From Psychrobacillus sp. NEAU-3TGS (GTDB taxonomy: Bacteria; Bacillota; Bacilli; Bacillales_A; Planococcaceae): a stretch of 64,000 nucleotides of DNA. Position 1 is the stretch's first letter. Each line of letters opens with the position of its first letter. The DNA lies in the NCBI RefSeq assembly GCF_029955155.1, contig NZ_JAPNOZ010000008.1:85155-149154 (forward strand), in the 5' to 3' direction. The notes below the pieces were generated by a model that worked only from the letters and a program-made list of their open reading frames with translations, was not told the DNA's origin and made no database searches. This document shows, one piece after another, positions 54,201 through 63,897 of this stretch. The position numbers were made by a program, and so were the translations under genes.

Positions 54201-54370
54201 TGTGCGACATACCAATATTATTATTTGCGAGAAGTGACTGTACAATTCTTCTTCTGCGAGAGATGGTTAAGCATTTTCTTATTTGTATTATATTGTAACT
54301 TTCGGTATGCTAATTATATACTATATTAATTTTCAAACTAATCTTTCAATAGAGGATACCGGGGGAAAAG

Positions 54371-55321
54371 ATGATGGAACAATTGCAAATTCAATCTATT
54401 ATTACAAATATAGAAAAAGTGATGATTGGTAAGAAACATATTGCAGAGTTGGCAGTAGTAGCACTCCTTGCTGAAGGGCATGTACTTCTAGAGGATGTAC
54501 CGGGTGTTGGAAAAACGATGATGGTACGTGCTCTTGCCAAATCAATCGGTGCTGATTTTAAACGGATTCAATTTACGCCGGATTTATTGCCATCGGACGT
54601 ATTAGGGGTCTCGATTTACAACCCAAAAGAAATGGAATTTGAATTTAGAGCAGGACCAATTATGGGTAATATTGTACTAGCAGATGAAATAAATCGTACT
54701 TCTCCTAAGACACAATCCGCACTTTTAGAAGGAATGGAAGAAGCATCTGTAACAATTGATGGGATTACCATGCCGATTCCTAAACCATTTTTTGTTATGG
54801 CTACACAAAATCCAATAGAACATGAAGGTACATACCCTCTGCCAGAAGCCCAGCTCGATCGTTTTTTATTGAAATTAAAAATGGGATATCCGAATCCAAG
54901 TGAAGAAATAGAAATTCTGGATCGTGTTGAAAAACTAACTCCAATTGAGCAGATCGATTCTGTTATTACATTGGAACAATTATTAAATTTACAGAAACAA
55001 GTGAAAATGGTAAAGGTTGACCAAACGATGAAAGGGTATATTGTCGATCTTGCCAATCGAACTAGACAAGACACGTATATTTACCTAGGAGTTAGTCCGA
55101 GAGCTTCTATAGCTCTAATGAGAGCTGCACAAAGTTATGCAATGCTTCAGGGAAGGGATTTCATCATACCAGATGATATTCAATATTTAACTCCTTTTGT
55201 TTTCGGTCATCGTGTTATTCTCAGACCAGAAGCTAGATATGATGGGATTTCTACGGAAGAAGTATTAACTCGGATTATTAAACGAACACCAGTCCCATAT
55301 AAGAGGAAAGTAAGTCAATGA
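54371..55321 (+). CDS. MoxR family AAA+ ATPase
   Basis: 316 aa. Walker A DVPGVGKTMMVRALAK near residue 42, Walker B VLADEINRTSPKTQSALLEGMEE near 99, sensor 1 MATQNPIEHEGTYPLPEAQLDRF near 138 (core ATQNPIE), and a C-terminal lid (YLGVSPRASIALMRAAQSYA). MoxR proteins assist maturation of partner proteins or cofactor insertion. GGGGGAAAAG precedes the ATG. Its stop overlaps the DUF58 gene by 4 bases; the trio MoxR-DUF58-transglutaminase is a conserved operon. Confidence 0.92.
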   Translation: MMEQLQIQSIITNIEKVMIGKKHIAELAVVALLAEGHVLLEDVPGVGKTMMVRALAKSIGADFKRIQFTPDLLPSDVLGVSIYNPKEMEFEFRAGPIMGNIVLADEINRTSPKTQSALLEGMEEASVTIDGITMPIPKPFFVMATQNPIEHEGTYPLPEAQLDRFLLKLKMGYPNPSEEIEILDRVEKLTPIEQIDSVITLEQLLNLQKQVKMVKVDQTMKGYIVDLANRTRQDTYIYLGVSPRASIALMRAAQSYAMLQGRDFIIPDDIQYLTPFVFGHRVILRPEARYDGISTEEVLTRIIKRTPVPYKRKVSQ

Positions 55322-56523
55322 AACAGCGATTGAAACGATTAAGACCGTTAAAAGGTCTTGTTGGTATAATGTTTCTTTTAATCGTAACGTTCGTGTATGC
55401 CATGTTCCAAGGTGGATTTGTTAGTTGGTTTTTATTTTATTTGTTGATTCCCCTTTCTATTTATTCTTTGCTCTTATTTTTTTATCCGCTTTCGAAGTTG
55501 GATGTAAATAGGACAATAGATACTCGGAATGTTTATAGTGGAGGAAAGTTCGCGGCAACCGTTCACATCAGAAGAAATAATCATTTTCCGCTAATGTATG
55601 TAAAGTTCGAAGAAAAAGTTAGTCCTACATTAGCGAATATCACTTCATGGAAACGAATGATTTTTTGGGGAATGAAAAAAGAGTTTACTTGGACTTATGA
55701 AATGGATCATATTCCTCGAGGGGAGCATGTACTAGAGGGGCTTACTATTCAAGTTAGTGATTTATTTGGATGGGTCAAGAAAGATGCGTCTATCCCAAAT
55801 CCTAAAACGGTCCTTGTATTTCCGAATGTAACAGAAATGGTATATGTCCCTATTGAAACGAGATATGACCAAGGTGCAGCCGTATCGAGAATTCAAACGA
55901 TGAAAGATACTTCCATGGCTACAGGTTTAAGATCTTATCAACCAGGGGACCGGGTTTCTTGGATTCATTGGAAATCCTTTGCTAGAACACAAACACTTAA
56001 AACGAAAGAGTTTGAAGACCGTCAATCCCAAGATTTATTCGTCTTGATGGACCGGACACCCGGTGATAGTTTTGAAGAGATAGTCGATCTAACTGCCTCT
56101 ATTTTACAAGCAATTGTGCGTCATCAGGGTTCCAGTGCTTTTTTATCTTTAGGTGAACATCGTTTTTTTATCCCCTCTGTTCAAAGTGAAAGTCAATTAC
56201 AGCAGGCACTATACCATTTAACGAAAGTGCAACCAGATTTAACAAAGTCAATTGAACAAGTGATTTTACATGACGGGGCATTGGCGCAAGCAACTTCTCT
56301 TTTATATGTTACAAGTAATCTTACATATGAATGGATAGATAATATTCAAAAAACGGCAAGTAACTTGCGCGTTTGTACATGCTTTGTTGTCAAACAAAAA
56401 GACGAAAAGTTATTGAAAGAGGAACAAGTCATGCATCAGTTTGCTGCGAGTAGAGGAGTACGGGTTCACACTATTACGAAAGATCGTTTTGCCCAAGCGT
56501 TTATGGAGGTGACTCGTTCATGA
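55318..56523 (+). CDS. DUF58 domain protein (vWA-like), membrane-bound
   Basis: 401 aa. Two adjacent membrane spans at residues 14-58, an extracellular-like beta region, then the DUF58 signature GLRSYQPGDRVSWIHWKSFARTQ (core RSYQPGDRVS, near 205) followed by a vWA-like segment starting FVLMDRTPG. Partner of the upstream MoxR ATPase; function in cell-envelope biology unproven. Start and stop both overlap neighbours by 4 bases, giving tight translational coupling. Confidence 0.9.
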   Translation: MKQRLKRLRPLKGLVGIMFLLIVTFVYAMFQGGFVSWFLFYLLIPLSIYSLLLFFYPLSKLDVNRTIDTRNVYSGGKFAATVHIRRNNHFPLMYVKFEEKVSPTLANITSWKRMIFWGMKKEFTWTYEMDHIPRGEHVLEGLTIQVSDLFGWVKKDASIPNPKTVLVFPNVTEMVYVPIETRYDQGAAVSRIQTMKDTSMATGLRSYQPGDRVSWIHWKSFARTQTLKTKEFEDRQSQDLFVLMDRTPGDSFEEIVDLTASILQAIVRHQGSSAFLSLGEHRFFIPSVQSESQLQQALYHLTKVQPDLTKSIEQVILHDGALAQATSLLYVTSNLTYEWIDNIQKTASNLRVCTCFVVKQKDEKLLKEEQVMHQFAASRGVRVHTITKDRFAQAFMEVTRS

Positions 56524-58709
56524 GTAAAAAAGCAGTGTTATCTTTTTTCATTTATTTTTTTGTGTTTGTTTTAACGGTTGAATGGTTAAAACCAGTTATC
56601 GAGTTAACAGATACAGATCATTTGTATTTATTTAGTTTGTATTTATTGATTTCTTTTTTATTTTACTTTGTAAAGTTGAAATGGTACTATGCCGCTCCGA
56701 TAAAAATAGTATTTATTTGTTGGATAATTGTTTCAATCTATACTGATTTGGGATTTATCTCTTTTGATGCTTTTGCTTATTTGATAGAAGCCATTCGTGT
56801 GAATACAGCTGCTTTAATCTCACGTGAATGGTTAGAAGTAACGAATCCCTTTCGAACCTTTTTGTTTTTTTTACTGTTATGGATGACTACGTATTTATTA
56901 AACTATTGGATACGTGTTAGGAAAAATATCCTATTATTCTTTATCCTGACGATTCTATTTATAGCAATCTTAGATACATTTAGTCCATATAATGGAGAAA
57001 AAAGTATTATGATTGCATTAATATCGGGTTTTATCGCAATGGGATTGTTATATGCTCAGAGGGTTGGGACGGAAAATAAAGAGCAAGTAAAAACACCTCT
57101 TTTGCTTGGTGGTATAGGAAGTCTAGTTGCAATACTTGTCATTAGTGGAGCACTAGCTTTTATATTACCGAAAGCCGGACCAATCTGGCCAGACCCGGTA
57201 CCTTTTTTCACTGCTTCAAAACCATCTGCTTCGAGTGGAGAGGGTGGAAATGGAAGTGGAGTGCATAAGAAAGTAGGGTATGGGGAGAATGATGAAAATT
57301 TAGGTGGTGCATTTGTCGCAGATGATACTCCAGTATTTACAGCAGCTGTACCGACCAGACAATATTGGAAAATTGAAACGAAGGACACGTATACATCTAA
57401 GGGTTGGATTCTATCTAATACAGAAGCGCAAATTAGTAGCTATAATCTTGGGGAATCAATTCAATCAGATATTACTCCAGGAGAGGAAGAAAGAACAGCG
57501 ACTGCAAGTGTTTCCATGCTACAGGAATATCCTTTTGTCATGCAACCTTATGGCATAAAGCAAGTAGATGCTTTAGAACCATTCACTCTATCGTGGAATG
57601 AAACAAATCAAAAGCTTTCTACGTTTAATGGTGGTAGCGCCGTGCCCATTACAAATTATGATGTTGCTTATAGTGAGCCCGTATATAGTTTAAAGGCGCT
57701 TCGCAATACGAAAATAGAAAGTTTAGATAGTCTTACAAGTGAATTTGATCGCTATTTACAATTGCCAGAAACCTTACCGACTAGAGTACGAGAGTTAGCT
57801 ACTTCTATTACGGAAGGTGACGGAAATTTATATGAAAAAGCGAAATCCATTGAACGCTACTTTAAACAAAACGGTTTTCGTTATAATGAGGAATTAGCCG
57901 CTATTCCAGAAGGGGATACGGATTACGTCGATCAGTTTTTATTTGATACTAAAGTGGGGTATTGTGATAATTTTTCAACTTCTATGGTTGTTTTACTTCG
58001 TTCAGAAGGAATCCCTGCACGTTGGGTGAAAGGCTTTGCACCAGGAGAGATTGTAGAAAGAGAAGATAGCATTCCTATTTATGAAATAACGAATAATAAC
58101 GCCCATTCATGGGTCGAGGCTTATTTTCCAAATATAGGTTGGATGACTTTCGAACCTACAATTGGTTTTAACAATAGTGCAAACTTAAATTATGATTTAG
58201 ATATTCAAACGGATGAGTTGGAAGCTCCAAAAAAAACACCAGCACCAACTCCTAAAAAACCCGAGCCCGCGAAAGAGAGAACAGAAGTTTCCGAGAAGCT
58301 CACCAAAGTGCTGAGTGATAGTATAGATTGGGTATTGGACCGAAAAGCAACATTTATATGGATAATCATCGGACTAGCTTTTTTTGGTTTGCTTGCTTAT
58401 CGATTTAGACGCAAATGGTTATCAAAAGTGCTAATCCCATTATATCGCACAAGAAAAAATGACTGGGATTCGTTTGAAAAAATGTATCATCAGTTACTCA
58501 AACAGCTCCACGCTTATGGGTATGTAAAAGAACAGGGACAAACCTTAACGGAGTATGCTACACAGATTGATGGATATTTTAGTGGCAACCATATGAAGCA
58601 ATTGACGAGTGTATATGAAAGAGGATTTTACGGTGGCAACAAAGTAGAGGTCGACTATCCATTGATGCGGGAAAGTTGGGAAAATTTAATCAATCAGCTA
58701 AGCAGTTGA
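56520..58709 (+). CDS. TgpA-type membrane transglutaminase-like protein
   Basis: 729 aa. Residues 1-220 hold six to seven membrane spans. The large outside domain carries a papain-like transglutaminase core: Cys482 in GYCDNFSTSM, His529 in NAHSWVEAYFPNIGW, and the acidic residue in TFEPTIGF. A Pro/Lys linker leads to one more span near 620 and a cytoplasmic DUF4129-type tail. The substrate is unknown; the family is proposed to cross-link or cleave surface proteins. Last gene of the operon. Confidence 0.9.
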   Translation: MSKKAVLSFFIYFFVFVLTVEWLKPVIELTDTDHLYLFSLYLLISFLFYFVKLKWYYAAPIKIVFICWIIVSIYTDLGFISFDAFAYLIEAIRVNTAALISREWLEVTNPFRTFLFFLLLWMTTYLLNYWIRVRKNILLFFILTILFIAILDTFSPYNGEKSIMIALISGFIAMGLLYAQRVGTENKEQVKTPLLLGGIGSLVAILVISGALAFILPKAGPIWPDPVPFFTASKPSASSGEGGNGSGVHKKVGYGENDENLGGAFVADDTPVFTAAVPTRQYWKIETKDTYTSKGWILSNTEAQISSYNLGESIQSDITPGEEERTATASVSMLQEYPFVMQPYGIKQVDALEPFTLSWNETNQKLSTFNGGSAVPITNYDVAYSEPVYSLKALRNTKIESLDSLTSEFDRYLQLPETLPTRVRELATSITEGDGNLYEKAKSIERYFKQNGFRYNEELAAIPEGDTDYVDQFLFDTKVGYCDNFSTSMVVLLRSEGIPARWVKGFAPGEIVEREDSIPIYEITNNNAHSWVEAYFPNIGWMTFEPTIGFNNSANLNYDLDIQTDELEAPKKTPAPTPKKPEPAKERTEVSEKLTKVLSDSIDWVLDRKATFIWIIIGLAFFGLLAYRFRRKWLSKVLIPLYRTRKNDWDSFEKMYHQLLKQLHAYGYVKEQGQTLTEYATQIDGYFSGNHMKQLTSVYERGFYGGNKVEVDYPLMRESWENLINQLSS

Positions 58710-58710
58710 T

Positions 58711-58739
58711 TTTACACTCCACAAGCTGTAAACTATAGT
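58711..58739 (+). promoter_or_regulatory. sigma-A promoter of guaA
   Basis: TTTACA (58711-58716), 17-base spacer, TATAGT (58734-58739), just ahead of the riboswitch. Confidence 0.5.
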
Positions 58740-58760
58740 CAAATTAAATTGACCAAGTTG

Positions 58761-58831
58761 CCCTCGTATATGTCCGATAATATGGTTCGGATGTCTCTAC
58801 CAAGTTACCGATAATAACTTGACTATGAAGG
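58761..58831 (+). ncRNA. purine riboswitch, guanine type, upstream of guaA
   Basis: Conserved core: CTCGTATA at the 5' side of P1, P2 GTCCGA/TCGGAT with loop TAATATGG, J2/3 GTCTCTACC, P3 AAGTTA/TAACTT with loop CCGATAA, then GACTATGAAGG. The base before TATGAAG is C, which specifies guanine or hypoxanthine over adenine. A terminator follows (58828-58878), so guanine should switch guaA off. Confidence 0.93.
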
Positions 58832-58879
58832 TGAATGCAGTCATGTCTTTTTTATGGGACATTTGCATTCACCTTTTTG
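58828..58879 (+). terminator. riboswitch expression-platform terminator (guaA)
   Basis: AAGGTGAATGCA pairs perfectly with TGCATTCACCTT over a loop with its own GTC/GAC pairing, followed by TTTT. Its first bases overlap the 3' strand of P1, the geometry of an OFF switch. Confidence 0.9.
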
Positions 58880-58980
58880 AAGTAGAGAACATTAACGCGT
58901 AGAAAGAGGTTTACTTTCTTACGCGTTTTTTTATTCTAGATAGCGCACTTGGATCACAAATAGAGAAAAGGTGGATGCTA

Positions 58981-60534
58981 ATGTCTTCAACTCCATTGTT
59001 GAAAGAACAAGAAAAAATTGTCGTATTAGATTTTGGTAGTCAATATAACCAACTAATAACACGTCGTATTCGTGAATTTGGAGTGTACAGTGAGTTGCAC
59101 CCACATACAGTAACAGCAGAAGATTTAAAGAAGATGAATGCTACTGGAATCATTTTCTCAGGTGGTCCGAACTCTGTATATGATGAAAATGCATTTCATA
59201 TTGACCCTGCGATTTATGAAATTGGAGTTCCTATTTTAGGTATTTGTTATGGGATGCAATTAATGTCGCAACATTTCGGTGGAAAAGTGGAAAAAGCTTC
59301 TCATCGAGAATATGGTAAAGCGGAAATTGACGTAAAAAATGCTACGTCTTTATTTGGACAACTTCCTGCAAACCAAGTTGTATGGATGAGTCACGGTGAC
59401 CATGTAACAGTTGCTCCAGAAGGTTTTGAAGTAATTGCTACGAGCCCTTCTTGTGAAGTTGCAGCAATGGCAAATGAAGCGAAGAATCTTTATGCAGTTC
59501 AATTCCATCCAGAAGTAAGACACTCTATTTACGGAATCGAACTAATTCGTCAATTCGTCTTTGATATTTGTCATGCAAAAGGTGACTGGACAATGGAAAG
59601 CTTTATCGAAATGGAAATTGAAAAAATTCGCCAAGAAGTTGGCGACAAAAAAGTGTTATGCGCACTTAGCGGTGGAGTAGATTCTTCTGTAGTTGCTGTT
59701 TTAATCCATAAAGCAATTGGCGACCAGTTAACATGTATGTTCGTGGATCATAACTTACTACGTAAAGATGAAGCAGAGGGTGTTATGAAAACTTTCTCTG
59801 AAGGCTTCCATATGAACGTGATTAAAATTGATGCTCGTGAACGTTTTATGAGCAAACTAGCTGGAGTTTCTGATCCGGAGAAAAAACGTAAAATCATCGG
59901 TAATGAATTTATCTACGTATTTGACGATGAAGCATCTAAATTGGAAGGTATGGATTTCCTTGCACAAGGAACTCTTTACACAGACATTATCGAGAGCGGT
60001 ACAGCTACTGCCCAAACGATTAAATCGCACCATAACGTTGGTGGACTTCCAGAAGATATGCAATTTAAATTAATCGAGCCATTAAACACTTTATTCAAAG
60101 ACGAAGTTCGCGCGCTTGGGACAGAGCTTGGTTTACCAGATGAAATCGTTTGGCGTCAACCTTTCCCTGGTCCTGGATTAGCAATTCGTGTGCTTGGAGA
60201 AGTAACAGAAGAAAAACTAGAAATCGTTCGTGAATCAGACGCAATTCTTCGTGAAGAAATCGCAAAAGCTGGTTTAGAACGTGATATTTGGCAGTACTTC
60301 ACAGTGCTACCTGATATTCGTAGTGTTGGTGTAATGGGCGATGCCCGTACGTACGACTACGCAATCGGAATTCGCGCAGTTACTTCTATAGATGGAATGA
60401 CATCTGACTGGGCACGTATCCCTTGGGATGTACTAGAAAAAATAAGTGTACGTCTGGTCAATGAAGTTCCTCATATTAACCGCGTACTGTATGATGTAAC
60501 GAGTAAACCACCAGCAACGATTGAGTGGGAATAG
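58981..60534 (+). CDS. guaA: GMP synthase (glutamine-hydrolysing)
   Basis: 517 aa. The N-terminal class I glutamine amidotransferase has Cys89 in GICYGMQLM and His-Glu in QFHPEV near 178; the ATP-PPase domain has the PP-loop [14 protein letters not shown] near 231, and the C-terminal dimer domain ends in KPPATIEWE. It converts XMP to GMP. ATG 58981 is used because AAAGGTGG lies 6 bases upstream; ATG 58975 touches that site. Controlled by the guanine riboswitch. Confidence 0.95.
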   Translation: MSSTPLLKEQEKIVVLDFGSQYNQLITRRIREFGVYSELHPHTVTAEDLKKMNATGIIFSGGPNSVYDENAFHIDPAIYEIGVPILGICYGMQLMSQHFGGKVEKASHREYGKAEIDVKNATSLFGQLPANQVVWMSHGDHVTVAPEGFEVIATSPSCEVAAMANEAKNLYAVQFHPEVRHSIYGIELIRQFVFDICHAKGDWTMESFIEMEIEKIRQEVGDKKVLCALSGGVDSSVVAVLIHKAIGDQLTCMFVDHNLLRKDEAEGVMKTFSEGFHMNVIKIDARERFMSKLAGVSDPEKKRKIIGNEFIYVFDDEASKLEGMDFLAQGTLYTDIIESGTATAQTIKSHHNVGGLPEDMQFKLIEPLNTLFKDEVRALGTELGLPDEIVWRQPFPGPGLAIRVLGEVTEEKLEIVRESDAILREEIAKAGLERDIWQYFTVLPDIRSVGVMGDARTYDYAIGIRAVTSIDGMTSDWARIPWDVLEKISVRLVNEVPHINRVLYDVTSKPPATIEWE

Positions 60535-60543
60535 TTAATTGAG

Positions 60544-60586
60544 AATAGCCTAGAATCCTTGTGAAAAGGACTCTAGGCTATTTTTT
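60544..60586 (+). terminator. terminator of guaA
   Basis: AATAGCCTAGA(A)TCC pairs with GGACTCTAGGCTATT around TTGTGAAAA, followed by TTTT. It also faces the end of the convergent GyrI-like gene. Confidence 0.88.
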
Positions 60587-60977
60587 AGGGATTAGCGTTT
60601 ATAGATAAATAAATTGTTATACTTCCGTCCGTTTTATAAATCTCAAAATCAGTTGTATAAGCTCTTCGTAGATCACTTTTCCAAATCTCGCTCCAAGCCT
60701 TACCTACCCCGGCTAGATCATTTGATTCGACTTCCCAAATATAATATTCGTCATTCCCGATCGTGATGCTATGTTCGCCACTCGTTTGTTCCGTTCCAAT
60801 CATAAAATCAAAGTCTCCAGTATAATCACTTTCATAGTTACTATAAACTGCGTAGATATCACCTTTCACTTGCTTTTTTAAGAATTCCTCCCACGCTTTA
60901 GAGAATATACTCACATCGTTATTGTTTGCCCTAACCTTATTCCCGTAGACCACTTTTGCAGGGATATTTTCAGTCAT
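60585..60977 (-). CDS. GyrI-like effector-binding domain protein
   Basis: 130 aa, the size of a single GyrI-like/AraC effector-binding module without a DNA-binding domain. YAVYSNYESDYTGDFDFMIG near residue 42 and the final FEIYKTDGSITIYLSI, which precede the usual acidic patch, match that fold; EVESNDLAGVGKAWSEIW near 85 is typical. It probably binds small hydrophobic or cationic ligands. AGAAAGGTGGAG precedes the ATG. It follows the WYL regulator on the same strand by 32 bases, so they are likely co-transcribed. Confidence 0.78.
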   Translation of the reverse strand: MTENIPAKVVYGNKVRANNNDVSIFSKAWEEFLKKQVKGDIYAVYSNYESDYTGDFDFMIGTEQTSGEHSITIGNDEYYIWEVESNDLAGVGKAWSEIWKSDLRRAYTTDFEIYKTDGSITIYLSINANP

Positions 60978-61009
60978 TTCTAAATCTCCACCTTTCTAAG
61001 GAGAATATA

Positions 61010-61936
61010 TCATGGTATATATGACAACTGGTTGTCATCATTAATAATCTTATGGATTTTATTTAGCTCGTAATAATACTCTTTTTTTATTGTTTCTGGT
61101 TTTAAAACATCAACCGAGCTGCCGAACATTAGTAAAAAAGGAAGAAGGTTTTTATTTGCATCATATTTGAAAGTGACCTTGATAGTATTGGAGAGAATCT
61201 CCATTTCCTCTTCCAAGAAAAAATCATATAGCTTGCCCAATTGATTTCTTTCGAATGCTAACACTACTTCTATGTCACTAGATATTTGGTTAAATTCTTT
61301 TTCTGCAATTGTTAGAGAAGTTTCATCTAAGAGTAGAATTTCCCTGATCCGTGTAAGCTTGAATATCCTATTGTCTTCTCTTTTTTCACAATAACCAGTG
61401 ATATACCAACTGCCATCCGCTAGATTAATGTTACATGGAGAAATAACTCTATTGGTAATTTCACCGTTAAAAGACACATACTTAAGTTTCACCTTTTTTT
61501 GTTGAGACATTGCCTTCCTTAAAGTTTTTAGTTTCTCATTTGTCTCCATCTCAATTTCTTTTCTATGGATGGTTGGGGAGTAAAAAGAAAAGTTGCTATA
61601 AGATTCATCATCTCCCTTTAGCTTCTCTATTTTCTCCATGATTAGTTGGTTCTCCTCCTGCAAAATGTCGTGTTGTAGTTTTAAAGCTTCTATAATTGTT
61701 TGCTTCTCCTTGTCAGAAAACAAATATCTATCCATCTTGTAGGAAGGCATCAATCCTATGCCTCCATTTCGACCATGAATTGTGACAACGGGAAGCCCGG
61801 ATAGAGCCAATGAGTTAACATCCCTATAAATGGTTCTCTTACTGACTTCTAGTTTATTGGCCAGTTCTTCAGCTGAAACTATTTCTTTATTTAATAAGAT
61901 GACTAATATGGATAATAATCTCTCAACCTTGATCAT
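61010..61936 (-). CDS. WYL-domain transcriptional regulator (YafY type)
   Basis: 308 aa. N-terminal helix-turn-helix (ERLLSILVILLNKEIVSAEELA then LEVSKRTIYRDVNSL) and the central WYL segment (PCNINLADGSWYITGYCEKR near residue 168), with a WCX-like C-terminus. WYL regulators respond to nucleic acid or small-molecule signals. With the GyrI-like protein downstream it probably forms a small sensor-regulator unit. Convergent to guaA and divergent from the purine permease. Confidence 0.87.
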   Translation of the reverse strand: MIKVERLLSILVILLNKEIVSAEELANKLEVSKRTIYRDVNSLALSGLPVVTIHGRNGGIGLMPSYKMDRYLFSDKEKQTIIEALKLQHDILQEENQLIMEKIEKLKGDDESYSNFSFYSPTIHRKEIEMETNEKLKTLRKAMSQQKKVKLKYVSFNGEITNRVISPCNINLADGSWYITGYCEKREDNRIFKLTRIREILLLDETSLTIAEKEFNQISSDIEVVLAFERNQLGKLYDFFLEEEMEILSNTIKVTFKYDANKNLLPFLLMFGSSVDVLKPETIKKEYYYELNKIHKIINDDNQLSYIP

Positions 61937-62095
61937 TGTGTGCGCTCCTTCTAATAAAAACGTTAAATTCTCCTATCATTATAACGAATGCAAAGGAGGA
62001 GCTTAAAGAAACATTTTCTTTTAGGGTAAAGAGATTAGAAATGTCACAATAACGAACTATTACATTAAAAAATATAAAAATGTTCGGTTTCTGTA

Positions 62096-62124
62096 TTGAT
62101 TTTTTAAAAGTATGGTGTTATATT
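62096..62124 (+). promoter_or_regulatory. sigma-A promoter of the purine permease gene
   Basis: TTGATT (62096-62101), 17-base spacer, TATATT (62119-62124); transcript start near 62131, directly ahead of the riboswitch. Confidence 0.75.
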
Positions 62125-62145
62125 ACTATCATAATTTAATTATGT

Positions 62146-62214
62146 TGTCGTATAACGTTGGGAATAAGGCCCAAAAGTCTCTACCGAATCACCGTAAATG
62201 ATTCGACTACGATG
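62146..62214 (+). ncRNA. purine riboswitch, guanine type, upstream of permease
   Basis: P1 TCGTAT with CTACGA, P2 GTTGGGA/GCCCAAA-type stem, core GTCTCTACC, P3 GAATCA/TGATTC with loop CCGTAAA, then GACTACGATG. C precedes TACGA, which specifies guanine. The 5' P1 strand GTCGTAT is exactly complementary to ATACGAC in the terminator's 5' arm, giving an evident antiterminator. Confidence 0.94.
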
Positions 62215-62250
62215 AGTGAAATTGTTTTCTTTCGCTTGTTAGAGATATTA

Positions 62251-62285
62251 AAGCATACGACTTTTATGAAGTCGTATGCTTTTTC
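62251..62285 (+). terminator. riboswitch expression-platform terminator (permease)
   Basis: AAGCATACGAC pairs perfectly with GTCGTATGCTT around TTTTATGAA, followed by TTTT. Alternative pairing with the riboswitch P1 strand is possible. Confidence 0.9.
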
Positions 62286-62314
62286 TGTTATACAGACAAT
62301 AAATGGAGGATATT

Positions 62315-63646
62315 ATGAAAAAGTATTTTCAATTCGATGAACTAGGAACAAATTATCGTAGTGAAATAATCGGTGGTTTAACGACATTTCTTGCAATGGC
62401 GTACATCCTAGTTGTGAACCCGATGATTCTGTCGCTGGAAACAGTAGAAGGTTTGCCAGAATTTATGTATATGGATAAAGGCGCAGTATTTACTGCAACT
62501 GCAATCGCTGCAGGTATTGGTTCTATTTTGATGGGAGTGCTTGCAAAGTATCCTATCGCATTGGCACCTGGTATGGGTCTAAATGCTTTCTTTGCTTTTA
62601 CAGTTGTTTTAGAATTCGGAATACCTTGGCAAATGGCTTTAACAGGGGTATTTGTAGCTGGAGTTATTTTTATTCTTTTATCATTAACAGGAATTCGTGA
62701 AACAATTATTAACGCTATACCGACAGAGCTAAAATATGCGGTTGGTGCAGGTATAGGTTTATTCATCACTTTTGTCGGATTACAAAATTCAAAAATTATC
62801 GTGAGCAGTGATACGGTAATTGTTGGTTTAGGGGATTTAACAGATCCTAACATACTATTAACTATTTTTGGATTAGTAATAACAGTAATTATGATGGTTA
62901 AAGGCATTAAAGGTGGAATTTTCTACGGCATGTTGATCACGGCTATTGTCGGTATGATTTTTAGCTTAGTGCCAACTCCAACTGGAATTGTAAGTAGTGT
63001 TCCAGACATAGCGCCAACTTTCGGAGCAGCGCTTGATCCTATTTTCAAAGATCCATCATCTCTTTTAAATCATCAATTTTTGATTGTTGTTCTTACTTTC
63101 TTGTTTGTAAATTTCTTTGATACAGCTGGGACATTAATTTCTGTTGCGAACCAAGCTGGTCTGATGAAAGAAGGAAAACTTCCACGCGCAGGAAAAGCCC
63201 TTCTAGCAGATGCAATAGCTACAACTGCAGGAGCAGTTGCTGGTACTTCTACTACTACATCTTATGTTGAATCTACTGCAGGTGTTGCTGCGGGTGCACG
63301 TTCAGGCTTTGCAGCTGTAGTCACGGGAGTTCTACTATTATTATCCTTATTCTTTTATCCGGTATTAAGTGTAATTACTTCATATGTTACAGCACCTGCA
63401 CTTATTATCGTCGGAGTATTAATGGTATCTTCATTAGGAAATATTGAATGGACTAAATTTGAGATTGCTGTACCAGCTTTCTTTGTTATTATTGCAATGC
63501 CACTGACTTACTCGATTGCAACTGGTATCGCAATCGGATTTATCTTCTATCCAATTACAATGATCGTCGCTGGACGAATTAAAGAAATTCATCCGATTAT
63601 GTATGGTTTGTGGGTAATATTTATTTGTTACTTTATCTTCTTATAA
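62315..63646 (+). CDS. pbuG: NCS2 family hypoxanthine/guanine permease
   Basis: 443 aa, about 12 to 13 membrane spans. N-terminal RSEIIGGLTTFLAMAYILVVNP is diagnostic for the AzgA/PbuG/PbuO branch, with PGMGLNAFFAF near residue 89, GIGLFITFVGLQNSKI near 147 and FVNFFDTAGTLISVANQAG near 265. Substrate is hypoxanthine/guanine (possibly adenine) by family and by the guanine riboswitch ahead of it. ATG 62315 follows TGGAGGAT. PbuO is the alternative symbol. Confidence 0.9.
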   Translation: MKKYFQFDELGTNYRSEIIGGLTTFLAMAYILVVNPMILSLETVEGLPEFMYMDKGAVFTATAIAAGIGSILMGVLAKYPIALAPGMGLNAFFAFTVVLEFGIPWQMALTGVFVAGVIFILLSLTGIRETIINAIPTELKYAVGAGIGLFITFVGLQNSKIIVSSDTVIVGLGDLTDPNILLTIFGLVITVIMMVKGIKGGIFYGMLITAIVGMIFSLVPTPTGIVSSVPDIAPTFGAALDPIFKDPSSLLNHQFLIVVLTFLFVNFFDTAGTLISVANQAGLMKEGKLPRAGKALLADAIATTAGAVAGTSTTTSYVESTAGVAAGARSGFAAVVTGVLLLLSLFFYPVLSVITSYVTAPALIIVGVLMVSSLGNIEWTKFEIAVPAFFVIIAMPLTYSIATGIAIGFIFYPITMIVAGRIKEIHPIMYGLWVIFICYFIFL

Positions 63647-63659
63647 TAGAATGTAATGA

Positions 63660-63690
63660 AAAAGGGAGGCCAAGTGTCTCTCTTTTTTTA
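63660..63690 (+). terminator. terminator of the permease gene
   Basis: AAAGGGAGGC pairs imperfectly with GTCTCTCTTT around CAAGT and is followed by TTTTTTT. Confidence 0.75.
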
Positions 63691-63862
63691 TTGGAAAATG
63701 TAGATAGAAAGAGAATACTGGGGAAAGAATGCGAATGGTGTATTTGCTTTCGGAGTAAATACCGCAAGGGTTCAAAGGCTCTATAAACTCTCTAAAGATA
63801 TTAGTTGCATTTATCTGAATAAAATGTTAATATCTTTTTATAACTTTTTGTCGAATAATGTG

Positions 63863-63892
63863 TTGACGAAGTATGGAAAAGGGTGTTAAGAT
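63863..63892 (+). promoter_or_regulatory. promoter, probably of an rRNA operon
   Basis: TTGACG (63863-63868), 18-base spacer, TAAGAT (63887-63892), directly followed by AAAGGTCGCC…AACGAC, which resembles the start region of Bacillus rrn transcripts. Between the permease terminator and this promoter (63691-63862) I see no other feature. Confidence 0.6.
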
Positions 63893-63897
63893 ACAAA

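Noticed and set aside
53938..54210. 90-aa and 69-aa minus-strand frames
   Set aside because: Both lie inside the GC-rich inverted-repeat element and exist only because stop codons are rare in GC-rich DNA.
62353..62907. 184-aa frame antisense to the permease
   Set aside because: Reverse image of hydrophobic codons of the permease; no start signals or recognisable fold.
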